Below are positions 28,560-38,829 of a stretch of 64,000 bases of DNA, in pieces. Each line of letters starts with the position of its first letter. Positions within the stretch are counted from its first letter, which is position 1. Made by a program: the position numbers and the translations under genes. Where the stretch lies: positions 215,989 to 279,988 of the forward strand of contig CAVPCZ010000018.1 of NCBI GenBank assembly GCA_963702445.1. The letters run 5' to 3'. Source of the DNA: CAVPCZ01 sp963702445. GTDB taxonomy: Bacteria; Bacteroidota; Ignavibacteria; UBA10030; UBA6906. The notes beneath the pieces were generated by a model that saw only the letters and a list, made by a program, of their open reading frames with translations, was not told the origin of the DNA and searched no databases.

Positions 28560-31531
28560 ATGGCAGACCTTATGAAGACCATGCATCTGCTCCTGGTGTT
28601 CTCCCTGCTCTCCTCCGGGCACGTGTTTTCCCAGTGGCGAGTCAGGGATGATTCCTCGGAAACCACCGCCCTGCGGAAAACCGCGACGTCCGAGGACGAT
28701 GCCTTCGGCGTGCTGGACAAGGGGGAGTTGATCAACATTCTGGGCAACCAGGGGATGATCACCGACTCCTACTATCAGAATCTGATCTACAATTTCCGGT
28801 GGCCCAAAAGCAAGGGGATCGCAAACTCGTCGACGGATCTGAATGCGATTGACGATGCGTCGATTCTCTTCGGCTGCAAGGGGAATGTCCTGGATACCTA
28901 TTCGCGCTACCGGAATGAAGACTGGATGGCTCCCAAAGGTGCGCGGGGCATGTATCATGCCGATGATCAGCCCGCGGAGCTCCTCGCTCCGGACGGCGCA
29001 CCGCGACTGGCGCACAGCGACATCCCGGCCACCTGGCCCAAGGGATACGTCGACAGCGCAAAAGTCTGGCATCCGGCTCCGACGGGACCGTTTACCTCAC
29101 TCTCCCAGGCCGACCAGGCATTGGTGTTGAGGAAAGCGGCGTTCTATGATGCGGCGAAAGATGTCTGGAGGTTCTGGCCGGGGAGATTCCGGACGGACAT
29201 TGATCCGGCATCCCCCACGTTCGGGAAGGAGGTTCCGGGTCAGTTTGCCGCCGACAGGGAAGTGTATGCGATCATGTCCGACCGGAACGCACAGCTTCCT
29301 TCGGTGGCCATCGGATTGACGATGGAGGATCAGGCGTACTCATACGGAAGAAGGTTTGCCGAAGACATCCAGTTCTATGACCTGACGATCACGAACAACA
29401 GCACGCAAACACTCGACAGCTGCTGGTGGGGGTACTATATCGATTTTCAGTTCGGTGACGTGCTTGAAGAAACCTGGGGGTCGTACAATTCCGCGATCAA
29501 TCCCAAGGGGTTCGACAATGCATTCTACCAGTTCGATTACAACGGTTCGAGTCCGGGAAACCCCGAAGTCGGTTACATGGGCATGATGGTGCTGGGCACG
29601 CCGTTCGATCTCGGCGTCACCGACGGTCATTTCTTCCGGGATCTCTCCGGCAGCATTACGCCGGCGGAGGATCAGAATATGTGGCCCGTGATGATCAGCG
29701 ATCCCACCTCCCCCAATCTCATGGCGGACGCATCCAACTACTTTCACGGTTCCAACAGGCATTTTGATGATTTCAGCCTGACCGCGGAGGGAAAGCAGCC
29801 GGGCCCGACAAACTGGACGATGTTTGTCACCACCGGTCCCTTCCGGATGAAGCCGGGGGAATCCATCAAAGCCACGGTCGCTTTTTCGGCGGGAAAGGAC
29901 CTCGCGGATCTGAAGAAGAACTTCCAGATGGCCCAGAAGCTGTACCTCAACAAGTTCATTGGCCCTGCGGCTCCTCCCTCACCGGAACTTTCCGCTGTTG
30001 CGGGGGATGGAAGAGTCACGCTCTACTGGGATGACCTTGCCGAGAAGGCGGTTGATCCCGATCTCCAAAGTGGCGGACTTCGAAGGGTACAAGATCTACA
30101 GAAGCCAGGACCAGGGCTCCTCCTGGGGCGAACAGATCAAGGACTCGAAGAGCAACCTCGTCGGGTATGTCCCCATCGCCCAGTTCGACAGGATCAATCT
30201 CATATCGGGCGTCGACCCGATGAACTCCTTCAACTACCTGGGAGACAATACCGGCCTCGTGCACGTGTTCGTGGATTCGACGGTGAAGAACGGCGTCAAC
30301 TACAGCTACACCATCACCTCCTACGACTCGGGTTCGGTTGCCGGCGAACTGGAGTCGCTGGAATCGGCGCGCGGGACAACGGCGGCGGATGCGAATCTTG
30401 TCGACGTCACACCCCGGTCAAATCCCGTGGGGTACGTCCAGGGAGCGACGAAGGTGGATCAGCTGTCCGGTGTCGGAAACGGGGAAGTGGTGGTGGAGAT
30501 CGTCGTTCCGGAGGCGCTGACGGGGGACACCTATCGCGTCAGCTTCAACAAGTCCCCTGCCGACAGTTTTCGCGTGCAGAACGAACGGACGCGGACGATG
30601 CTTGCCACCGTGCCGCTGGGAACCGGCGAAATGGTGGTTACCGAAGGAGTGCGCATCTCCGTTGCGGGAGACAAGACGACCGGTCTGATACAGAGCATCA
30701 CCAACCATAAGGGCGAGAGCGTCGCGGGCAGCGCAGAATCCCAGCAGTGACGGCAAATGGTTCGTGACGCCCCGCGGCACCAATGCGCTGGGAAACACCG
30801 AGGCAAAGGGGAGCGACTATCAGTTCCGGTTCACCTCAAAGGGGTCCTTTGCTTCGGGGCTCACCGGACAGAATCAGCCCCTGGTGAAGAAATACCAGGT
30901 TCCGTACGAAGTCTGGAACGTCGCACAGCCCCCGAACCCGAACCAGGTGAACACGATTCTGATCGACAAGAATGCGAACGGGCAGCTGGATGCCGGCGAA
31001 GAGATCCGGGTCATCAATGCGCCGTATGTCGTCAGGGGGGATACCACCGGGACGTTCAATCTGCTGTACTGGTATTACAACATCTCTGTCGATACCGTCG
31101 GCGGCACGGGCGGCAGGCTTCCGCTGGACGGAGAATCGTTCACCATCCTGTCCTCGAGCCAGCTCACACAGACCGATTCGTTCAGGGTCACGGTGACGCC
31201 CCCGGCGGTTTCCCGGGATGCCGGGGTCGTTCTTTCGCAGATCGACGGTGTCCGCGTCGTCCCGAACCCCTATGTCGTGCATGCGTCGTGGGAGCAGGTG
31301 GAGAACAACCGCAGACTCCGGTTCATGTTCCTCCCTCCCGAATGTTCCATCTCCATCTATACCGTCCGGGGTGAACTGGTGAAGAAGATCAGCCACACGA
31401 ACAACACCGGCGACGAGGACTGGAATCTGACCAACGAATCGTCGGTGGAAGTGGCGTTCGGTCTGTATGTCTATGTTGTCGAGACACCGAACGGCGAAAA
31501 GACCATCGGCAAATTTGCGATCCTTAAGTAA
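28560..31531 (+). CDS. large secreted protein with T9SS-like C-terminal domain (two frameshifts)
   Basis: About 990 residues after correction. It has a signal peptide (TMHLLLVFSLLSSGHVFS), then a long beta-rich region with repeated aromatic and acidic motifs (YNFRWPKSKGIANSSTDLNAIDDASILF, FAEDIQFYDLTITNNSTQTLDSCWWG, NWTMFVTTGPFRMKPGESI). A fibronectin-like domain begins TLYWDDLAEKAVDP and, after the break near 30060, continues DFEGYKIYRSQDQGSSWGEQI. A second break near 30735 leads to GKWFVTPRGTNALGN. The end has VRVVPNPYVVHASWEQ, ISIYTVRGELVKKI and FGLYVYVVETPNGEKTIGKFAILK, the sorting-type domain. It starts 8 bases after the TonB receptor. Such proteins commonly accompany FCB TonB receptors; its ligand is unknown. 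Confidence 0.82.
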
Positions 31532-31544
31532 CGGGGATAGAACG

Positions 31545-32572
31545 ATGAACACCCGACAGACCTTGTTCGTGATGGCGGCATTCGCGCTTGCCGTTGCCGC
31601 TCCGGCGGGGGCGCAGGACTTCAGCAAGGCGGGCACCTCGGCCGCACAGTTCCTCAAGATTCCCGTCGGTGCACGGGCCGCGTCCATGGCCGGCACGTTC
31701 GGCTCGGTCGCCGACGATATCAGCACGCTGTACTGGAATCCGGCGGGTGCCGCTTCGCTGCGTCGCTTCGAGATGGGCGTATCGCACTCCCGTTGGATCG
31801 CCGATATCGATCATGACTTTCTGGGCATCGCGCTTCCGCTGGGTGAACACGGAGCCGTCGGCGTGAGCGTGGTGCAGCTGAGTTCGGGTGATATCGAGAT
31901 GACAACGATCGACAAGCCGAAGGGCACCGGCACATTCTACAGCGCGCGGGATCTGGCATTCGCCGTCACCTACTCCCAGTACCTGATCGAGCAGGTGAGC
32001 GTGGGTATTTCGGCCAAGTATGTTTCGCAACGGCTCGCGAACAGCTCCGCACAGACCGTGGCATTTGATTTCGGTGTGCTGCTGCACACGGGACTCTACG
32101 GTATGAAAGTCGGCCTGTCGTTCCAGAATTTCGGGCCGGGGCTGACGCTGAGCGGAAGCGACCTGATCAAGCCCGTCGACCTGGATCCGGCGAGCACCAT
32201 CAATCCTCCCGCCGAGGCCAGCCTGACGACGCAGCCCTTCGGACTGCCGACAAGCTACCGGGCGTCCGTCTCCATGCCGTTGATCGGCACCGATGCGCCG
32301 GTGGAGCTCGAAAGCTGGACACTCCTGCTCGCCGTGGATGCCGTGCATCTCAATGATAACCGGGAACACTACAGCCTGGGGGGAGAATGCGGGTTTGCGC
32401 AGACGCTGTTTCTCGGGGAGGATACACCTTCAACACCGATGAAGAGGGTCTGGGCCTCGGAGCGGGAGTGAAAGTGGATCTCGGGTCTGCGACAGCATAT
32501 GTGGATTATGCCTATATGGCGTTTGGTGTCTTCGATGCCGTGCACATGTTCTCCCTTGGCTTGCGGCTGTAG
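31545..32572 (+). CDS. PorV/PorQ-like outer-membrane barrel (one frameshift)
   Basis: Resembles the PorV/UPF0164 family, which shuttles type IX secretion cargo in Bacteroidota. A signal peptide (MNTRQTLFVMAAFALAVAAPAGAQ) is followed by the family opening: SAAQFLKIPVGARAASMAGTFGSVADDISTLYWNPAGAA, then beta-barrel strands (EMGVSHSRWIADIDHDFLGIALPL, AVTYSQYLIEQVSVGISAKYVSQRL, VAFDFGVLLHTG). The frame changes near 32410; the last strands (GLGLGAGVKVDLGSATAYVDYAY, HMFSLGLRL) end at 32572. It lies 14 bases after the secreted protein and is probably cotranscribed. The NYPNPFN-type proteins in this window would be its clients. Confidence 0.87.
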
Positions 32573-32814
32573 AAGGCCGGGCGAAAACCCATACATCCCC
32601 GCCGCTTCGGCGTCCCTGCGGTGAGGCTGTTCTTGCGCCCCGCCGGCCAGGGCGAAGACCGGCTTCCGGAGAGTTGTGGCCGAGGTGTTTGATCAGCGGA
32701 CCGGTAGGGGGTGATGGCTTCCGCAATGCCGAAACGTCCGTTTGAATGGTTTTCACCGTGATTGGTTTTCACCGGCACGTTCGCCGTGCCCTCATCCACG
32801 AGAGAGAGCTCTTT
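32573..32814 (+). other. intergenic region with a 12-bp direct repeat
   Basis: No gene seen. TGGTTTTCACCG occurs twice (32747-32758 and 32763-32774), 16 bases apart, just before the peptidase gene; it may be a regulator site or a small duplication. Confidence 0.45.
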
Positions 32815-33936
32815 ATGATTGATCAAGATCGCCTGATCCGGAATTTCCTCGCTCTCGGATTGATCGACGGGATGCATGGAAACGAAGCGGAGATTGCCGG
32901 GGAACTCGTCTCCCGGCTTCGCACGCTGGGACTCGACGTCACGATGGATGGCGCGGGCGCCACATTCGGCGGCAATGCGGGGAACGTGCGGGCGCGTCTG
33001 CCCGGCGACGCCGGGGTCCCCGCTCTTTTCCTCTGTGCACACATGGACACGATTGAGCCGACAAAGAATCTGAAACATGTCTTTCGCGACGGCGTGATCG
33101 CCTCCGACGGGACAACCATCGTGGGCGGGGACAACCGGGCGGGCCTGGCCGTGGTGCTGGAGATCCTCTCCGCACTCGAAGAGCACAAAATCGGACACGG
33201 GCCCATCGAGGTCCTCTTCACGGTCGCCGAAGAAGCGGGTATGCACGGGGCAAAATTCGTGCAGCCCGCGGAATTCGAGGCACAGTTCGGTTTTATTTTC
33301 GACAGCCAGGCCGATCCGGGGAACTACATTATAGAGGCTCCCGGGGCGGTTTCCTTTAAAGCCGTCGTACACGGCCGGTCGGCTCATGCCGCGGTCTCTC
33401 CGGAAAAAGGAATCCATGCAATCTCCATCGCGAGCAAAGCGATCGCCTCGTTGAAAATGGGGCGATGGGGCCATACGGGCATGCTCAACATCGGCACTAT
33501 TCACGGCGGGACGGCGATCAATGTTGTGCCGGACAGGGTGGAGGTTCTGGGTGAGACCCGAAGCGCCAGCGACAGTGATCTGCGTGCACAGATGGAATAC
33601 CTGCGAAAGGCTTTTGAAGAGGCGGCGTCCGCATGCGGCGGGAGCGTGGAGCTGGAATTTGTCGAGAAGTATGGCGGCTACCAGTTTGCGGAGGACGACC
33701 CTGCTGTCCTGGCGGCGCGGGGAGGGATGACTGCCGCCGGTTTTCAGCCAACCCCGTTGAGGTACGCCGGGGGGAGCGACGCGAATATTTTGAACAAGAA
33801 GGGTTTCTCGGCCCTCAACCTGGGTGTCGGCTTCAAGAACGCCCATTCCTTCCAGGAGTACATACCCATCCGCAACCTCGTCTCTGCGGCGCAGATCGGG
33901 CTGGGTATTGTCCGGTATGTTGCGGGAAGGGACTGA
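32815..33936 (+). CDS. M20-family peptidase, PepT-like
   Basis: 373 residues, intact. A zinc-dependent aminopeptidase or tripeptidase. Metal and catalytic motifs are present in order: LFLCAHMDTIEP, TTIVGGDNRAGLAVVLEIL, VLFTVAEEAGMHGAKF, FIFDSQADPG, and the C-terminal histidine in GVGFKNAHSFQEYIPI. The lid domain includes VVHGRSAHAAVSPEKGIHAISIA. It resembles the PepT-like 'peptidase T2' group. The start at 32815 (MIDQDRLIRNFL) has GAGAG upstream; the longer ORF adds 23 residues without support. It is followed 3 bases later by an M14 peptidase. Confidence 0.93.
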   Translation: MIDQDRLIRNFLALGLIDGMHGNEAEIAGELVSRLRTLGLDVTMDGAGATFGGNAGNVRARLPGDAGVPALFLCAHMDTIEPTKNLKHVFRDGVIASDGTTIVGGDNRAGLAVVLEILSALEEHKIGHGPIEVLFTVAEEAGMHGAKFVQPAEFEAQFGFIFDSQADPGNYIIEAPGAVSFKAVVHGRSAHAAVSPEKGIHAISIASKAIASLKMGRWGHTGMLNIGTIHGGTAINVVPDRVEVLGETRSASDSDLRAQMEYLRKAFEEAASACGGSVELEFVEKYGGYQFAEDDPAVLAARGGMTAAGFQPTPLRYAGGSDANILNKKGFSALNLGVGFKNAHSFQEYIPIRNLVSAAQIGLGIVRYVAGRD

Positions 33937-33939
33937 GAG

Positions 33940-35457
33940 ATGAAGGGACCCGTCTTCGCAGGTGCCGCACCTCGACTTGCGCTTTCGTTTCTGGTCGTTG
34001 TTCTGTTCATGCACGGGGTAACCTACACTCAGGCGCCGAAGGACTCCTCCGGCCCGGCCGGCGCACGCCGCGTCACGCCGCACGACACCCTCCTTTCACA
34101 CCTCGCCCGATTGACCGGTTCATCCGCACGGTTCACGGTGGAGAGCATCGGCACAACCGTACAGGGGAGGGACATCCCGATGGTTCATATCCCGCCGGTA
34201 CGGGCGGGAGCCGTCACAAGGGTGCTCCTGTTCTGCCAGCAGCATGGAAACGAACCGTCGGGAAAGGAGGCGGCGCTCTCCCTGCTGAACCGGATCGCCG
34301 CGGGTGAAAGCGATACGCTGATCTCCCACCTTGACCTCTACGTAGTCCCTTCGGTGAATCCCGACGGGAACGAATCCGGGAAACGCTCCAACGCCAGCGG
34401 CGCAGATCTCAACAGGGACCACCTGCTCCTGACTCAGCCGGAAGTGCGGGCACTTCACGCCGTGTTCGCACGCGTGCAACCGGAGGTGGCTCTTGATGTG
34501 CACGAGTATTCCGCGTTTCGCAAAGAATTCCGGGCGGCGGGGTATGTGCAGACCGCCGAAGCCCAGTTCGGCGCCCCGAGCAATCTTAACGTTGCCCCCG
34601 CAATACGGGAATACGGCCTTCAGCACCTCTTCCCGTTCCTTCAAAACGCGCTGGCAAAGAAGGGGGTCCGGTTCTCGAACTACCTGAGGATGCAGGCGCC
34701 TGGCGATACGGTCCGGTACAGCACCACAAGCATCGACGACGGCCGGCAGAGCCTGGCCATTCTCAACATCTTTTCCTTCATTCTCGAAGGTCGCAACGGT
34801 CGGGACGTCAACGACGGACTTGACCGGCGCGCTGCGGGGCAGCTCGCGGCCATGGAGTCGTTCCTCGAGTTTGTCAACCGGAACAGCACGGAGATTCGCT
34901 CGCTGGTTCACTCCGAGCGCGGCAGGATTGCCCGCTCCACCGAACCGGTTGTCACGCAAATGGACTATATCTATGGAGGAGCGACTATCAAGGTTCCGGT
35001 GAAGAGCCTCTCCACCAATACCGATTCGGTTGTGTCGATGGCGTTCGCCCCCGCAGTGAAACCGCTCGAATCCGTCCAGCGCCCGGCGGCCTATGTTGTC
35101 CCGAAAAGCCAGCGCGCGATTCGCGAGCTCCTTGACCGTCATGCTGTTCGATACGACACGGTCGCCCGGACGGAGCAGCGGGAGGTGGAGATCTATACCG
35201 TCGTGGATGTCGCGGGCAAGTGGATGGAGAACAAGCCCTCCACCTCTGTGACAACCCGAATGCGGAAGGCCAGAGTGTCCCTGGAGCCCGGGGATGTTGT
35301 CGTCCCCGTGAGCCAGCCTCACGGAACAATGCTTGTCATCGCGCTGGAACCATCATCCATGTGGGGCATTGCCCAGGAGGAGCTGTTTGCGGGGCTTCTC
35401 GTGAAGGGCGGTGACTATCCCGTGTACCGAATCCCGGCGAAAGAGGGGAAGAAATGA
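33940..35457 (+). CDS. secreted M14-family zinc carboxypeptidase-like protein
   Basis: 505 residues, intact. It has a signal peptide (LALSFLVVVLFMHGVTYT). The M14 fold is shown by the first zinc motif QQHGNEPSGKEAAL (H..E), PSVNPDGNESGKRSNASGADLNRD with the substrate-binding N-R, the second zinc histidine in ALDVHEYSAF, and a later ILEGRNG. About 170 residues of C-terminal extension are beta-rich (SLSTNTDSVVSMAFAPAVKP, KARVSLEPGDVVVPVSQPHG), commonly seen in bacterial M14 proteins that trim peptides at the cell surface. Its stop overlaps the ATG of the next short ORF (ATGA). Confidence 0.9.
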   Translation: MKGPVFAGAAPRLALSFLVVVLFMHGVTYTQAPKDSSGPAGARRVTPHDTLLSHLARLTGSSARFTVESIGTTVQGRDIPMVHIPPVRAGAVTRVLLFCQQHGNEPSGKEAALSLLNRIAAGESDTLISHLDLYVVPSVNPDGNESGKRSNASGADLNRDHLLLTQPEVRALHAVFARVQPEVALDVHEYSAFRKEFRAAGYVQTAEAQFGAPSNLNVAPAIREYGLQHLFPFLQNALAKKGVRFSNYLRMQAPGDTVRYSTTSIDDGRQSLAILNIFSFILEGRNGRDVNDGLDRRAAGQLAAMESFLEFVNRNSTEIRSLVHSERGRIARSTEPVVTQMDYIYGGATIKVPVKSLSTNTDSVVSMAFAPAVKPLESVQRPAAYVVPKSQRAIRELLDRHAVRYDTVARTEQREVEIYTVVDVAGKWMENKPSTSVTTRMRKARVSLEPGDVVVPVSQPHGTMLVIALEPSSMWGIAQEELFAGLLVKGGDYPVYRIPAKEGKK

Positions 35458-35629
35458 CGGGAAAGAAGGCCTCACCCGTGACTCCGCCCAAACCGAAGCG
35501 CAAACCCACGCTTCTGGAGGCCGGGATTCCGATTGTCACCGGCGTTCAAGACCAAGAAACTTGAGGCGAAGCGCGGGTCGATCGGGTTCCGCGATCCAGC
35601 CTCATACATCAACGGCACCAGGCGGTCAG
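35454..35629 (+). pseudogene. N-terminal remnant resembling an NhaC start
   Basis: The ATG overlaps the M14 stop. It reads MTGKKASPVTPPKPKRKPTL, LEAGIPIVTG and then terminates after 36 codons. PKRKPTLLEA-IP is very like the start of the NhaC gene downstream (PTLFEAMIP), so this may be the beginning of a lost NhaC paralogue. A different frame then gives AFKTKKLEAKRGSIGFRDPA and runs toward the DASS gene, so a frameshifted N-terminal extension of that transporter is the alternative. Confidence 0.35.
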
Positions 35630-37053
35630 GTGAAATCATCCCTCATGAGAGCAGGGCTCCCTCTCTTCGTTGGCGCTCTCGTCGCCCTGATGCCGGTTCC
35701 GGACGGGCTCACGCCGGGCGCCTGGTACTATTTCGCTCTCTTCGCGGCCGTTGTCGTTGCCCTGATACTTGAACCGGTGCCTGCAGCGGCGGTCGGTCTG
35801 AGCGGCGTGACGCTCGCGGCGGCGTTGTTGCTGGTGGATCCGTCGCCGGAGGAGTCCGTCAAATGGGCACTCGGCGGGTTTTCCAACCCGACGGTCTGGT
35901 TGATTGCGGCCGCATTCATGTTTTCCCTTGGCTATCAACGGACGGGGCTCGGCCGGCGCATCGCCCTCATGCTCGTGAAAGCCCTGGGACGCAACACACT
36001 CGGACTCGGCTATGCCGTTGCGCTTTCCGATCTGATCCTTGCGCCGTTTATGCCCTCGAACACAGCCAGGAGCGGCGGAACGATCTATCCCATTATCCGC
36101 GGCATTCCCGGATTGTACGGGTCCGAACCGGGGGAGACCGCCAGGAAGATCGGTGCATACCTCATGTGGACGGCGCTGGCCGTCACGTGCGTGACCAGTT
36201 CGATGTTTATGACCGCCCTTGCGCCGAACCTGCTGGCCGTCGAGCTGATCAAGAAAACGGTGAACATAGAGATTTCATGGACCACCTGGTTTGTCGGTTT
36301 CCTGCCGGTCGGGGCTCTGTTGTTTCTCTCCCTACCCTTCCTTATCTATAAGCTCTACCCGCCGGAGATCAAGGTCAGCACCGAGGTGCCCGCCTGGGCG
36401 AAGAATGAACTTGCCGCCATGGGTGCGCTGACCCGCAAAGAAATCGTGATGGCGGGGCTGGCCCTTCTGGCGCTGGCGCTCTGGGTGTTCGGACAGGATC
36501 TGTTCAACGCATCCGCTGTAGCTCTGGGAATCGTCTGTCTGATGATCGTGACCGGAGTTGTCACCTGGGATGATGTCCTGTCAAACACGCCGGCGTGGAA
36601 TGTGTTGATCTGGTTTGCGACACTCGTTGCGCTTGCCAACGGGCTGAGCCGCGTCGGGTTCACGGCATGGCTCGGCACACGGGTCGCGGCGGTCCTGTCC
36701 GGATTCTCGCCCGTGGCGGTGATGGTGATCCTGGTTCTGGCGCTTCTTCGTCACGCACTATCTGTTTGCGAGTGTGACGGCACATGTCATGGCGATGCTG
36801 CCGCTTGTTTCTTTCGGCCGGAGCCGCCGTTCCGGGGATGAACGTTCTTGTCCTGACGCTCCTGCTTGCGTATTCACTGGGCATCATGGGGATCCTCACT
36901 CCATACGCGACGGGTCCATCACCCATTTATTTCGGCAGCGGCTACATCCCGCGAAGGGATTTCTGGCTGCTGGGTCTGATATGTGGGGTGCTCTTCATGG
37001 TCCTGCTGCTTGTTCTTGGTCTTCCGTATCTGTCAGCGATCCACGCGGGGTAG
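35630..37053 (+). CDS. DASS/SLC13-type anion symporter (frameshifted)
   Basis: An inner-membrane Na+-coupled carboxylate transporter. Typical motifs: ALILEPVPAAAVGLSGVTLAAALLL, GGFSNPTVWLIAAAFMFSLGYQRTGLGRRIALMLV, the signature APFMPSNTARSGGTIYPI, and ALAVTCVTSSMFMTALAPNLLAVELIKK; the second half repeats with VLIWFATLVALANGLSRVGFTAWLG. Near 36750 the frame changes and the C-terminus continues THYLFASVTAHVMAML, LLLAYSLGIMGILTPYATGPSPIYFGSGYI to 37053. Start GTG 35630 or ATG 35645 is uncertain. It follows two peptidases and precedes NhaC, so peptide- or carboxylate-linked nutrition is plausible. Confidence 0.85.
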
Positions 37054-37130
37054 GGTGAAGCTCGAAAGACCTGAGAGACCTGGAGCACCTGAAAGAAACT
37101 GAGAAGAGTATGAGGATGGAGGAGGAAAGC

Positions 37131-38552
37131 ATGCCCGAACCAACGCCGAATAGCAGCGTCGGACGCCGACGCTCTTTGAGGCCATGATTCCGCTGCTGTC
37201 CATGGCGCTGCTGCTCGGTGTGGGGTATGGCATGTTTCATTTCCGTATCGAGATGCTCCTGATCGCCGCTTCTGGCATGGCCGGCCTGGTGGCCCTTCGC
37301 CTCGGTTACACCTGGAAGGAGATGGAGGACGGCATCATGGACTCCATCAGGAAAGGGATGCCGGCAATGTCGATCGTGATCGTGGTCGGCATCATGATCA
37401 GTGCGTGGATTGCGAGCGGCTCGATTCCCATGCTCATCTACTACGGACTCCAGCTCATCTCTCCGGGACTCTTCCTGCTCACCGCCTGTCTGGTGTGCAG
37501 CGTAGTCTCGGTGCTGACGGGCACGTCCTATGGTACGGCCGGCACCGTGGGTATCGCCTTCATGGGCATTGCCCAGGGAATGGGGATTCCGCCCGGTCCG
37601 GCTGCCGGCGCGATTGTTGCCGGGGCGTACTTCGGGGACAAGATTTCTCCCTTTTCCGATTCGACGAATCTCGCCGCGGCGGCGGCGAAGTGCAATCTGT
37701 ACGACCATATTCCGCATCTGCTCTGGACGACGATACCGGCCTATCTGCTGGGGCTGTCGTCTATGGGATTGCCGGGGGGCATGTGTCGGGGGAGGCGGGG
37801 GGTTTGAACGGATCCAGCTCATCCAGTCCACCCTGCGCGGCGCCTTTGTGTTTCCACTGGACTCTTCTCCTCCCGCCCCTCATTATATCTCTACCTTACG
37901 GTGCGGAAGAAACCGCCGATCCCGGGCATGCTCCTTTCGTCGCTGGTCGGTCTGGTTCTCGCCGTGTGGCTTCAGGGGGTCTCGGTGGTCAGACGCCATC
38001 GGCGTATGCGTAACGGGGTACAAGGGCTCCACGGGGCTGGCCGAGGTCGACAGGTTGATCTCGCGCGGTGGGATGCAGGAGATGATGCACGTGACGCTCA
38101 TTGCGTTCTGTGCGTTCGCCTTCGCGGGGATCACGACCAAAGCCGGAATGCTCGGCGTCATTCTCCATGCCATCCTCCGTTTTGCGCGGACCACCGGACG
38201 GTTGGTTGCATCAACTGTGGCGGCGAGCATCGCGACGGCGACAATGACCGGGAGCTCATTTCCTCAGCGTGCTTATCCCCGGCGAGCTGTTCGCCCCGGC
38301 TTACAAGGAGAGGGACCTTGCGGCAAAGAACCTTCGAGAACGACCGAGGATTCCGGGACGGTCGTTGTTCCCCTGATCCCCTGGAGCATTGCCGGCGTGT
38401 ACATGTCGGCGACGCTGGCCGTGCCCACGCTGGAATATGCCGGATGGGCGGTCATGTGTTACACGGGATTTCTGTTCGCGCTTGTGTACGGATTCACCGG
38501 ATTTGCGATCGCGCCCAGGAAGAGGGACGATGAAACGCTGCCGGGCAGCTAG
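37131..38552 (+). CDS. nhaC: NhaC-type Na+/H+ antiporter (multiple frameshifts)
   Basis: Exports Na+ in exchange for protons, or may exchange organic substrates. An AGGAGG site precedes ATG 37131 (MPEPTPNSSVG). After a break near 37163 it reads TPTLFEAMIPLLSMALLLGVGYG, MEDGIMDSIRKGMPAMSIVIVVGIMISAW, SVLTGTSYGTAGTVGIAFMGIAQGMGIP and GAYFGDKISPFSDSTNLAAA, which are NhaC hallmarks. Further breaks near 37780, 37900, 38000, 38265 and 38345 separate KKPPIPGMLLSSLVGLVLAVW, ITTKAGMLGVILHAILRFA, LFAPAYKERDLAAKNL and IPWSIAGVYMSATLAVPTLEYA. The end is at 38552. All core segments are conserved, so error rather than decay is favoured. Confidence 0.83.
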
Positions 38553-38707
38553 TGTCTGATAACGCAATGCCTGGACCTTCCGGGGGGACGGAAGGCGTGC
38601 TTCTGACGATCGGCCATGTGGGAAAGCGCACAGACCCCTGGAACGACCTGTCGGATATGCCGGTGCTGGTCCCGCGGAGGCGTGCCGGAATGCAGGAAAG
38701 ACGGGTC

Positions 38708-38775
38708 GAAGAAACGAAAGCTCGAAAGAACGCAGGTCCGGGCTGGAAGAAACGAAAGCTCGAAGGAACGCAGGT
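38708..38775 (+). repeat. two 30-bp direct repeats, 38-bp period
   Basis: GAAGAAACGAAAGCTCGAAA (then GAACGCAGGT) at 38708-38737 recurs with one change at 38746-38775. A related string, GAAGCTCGAAAGACC, occurs in the gap before nhaC (about 37056-37070). The 280 bases between 38552 and 38830 otherwise contain no recognisable gene. Confidence 0.8.
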
Positions 38776-38829
38776 ATCGAAGGAACACGGTTGGAACAAG
38801 AGGGGGGGATTTGCACATGAGGGAATTGA

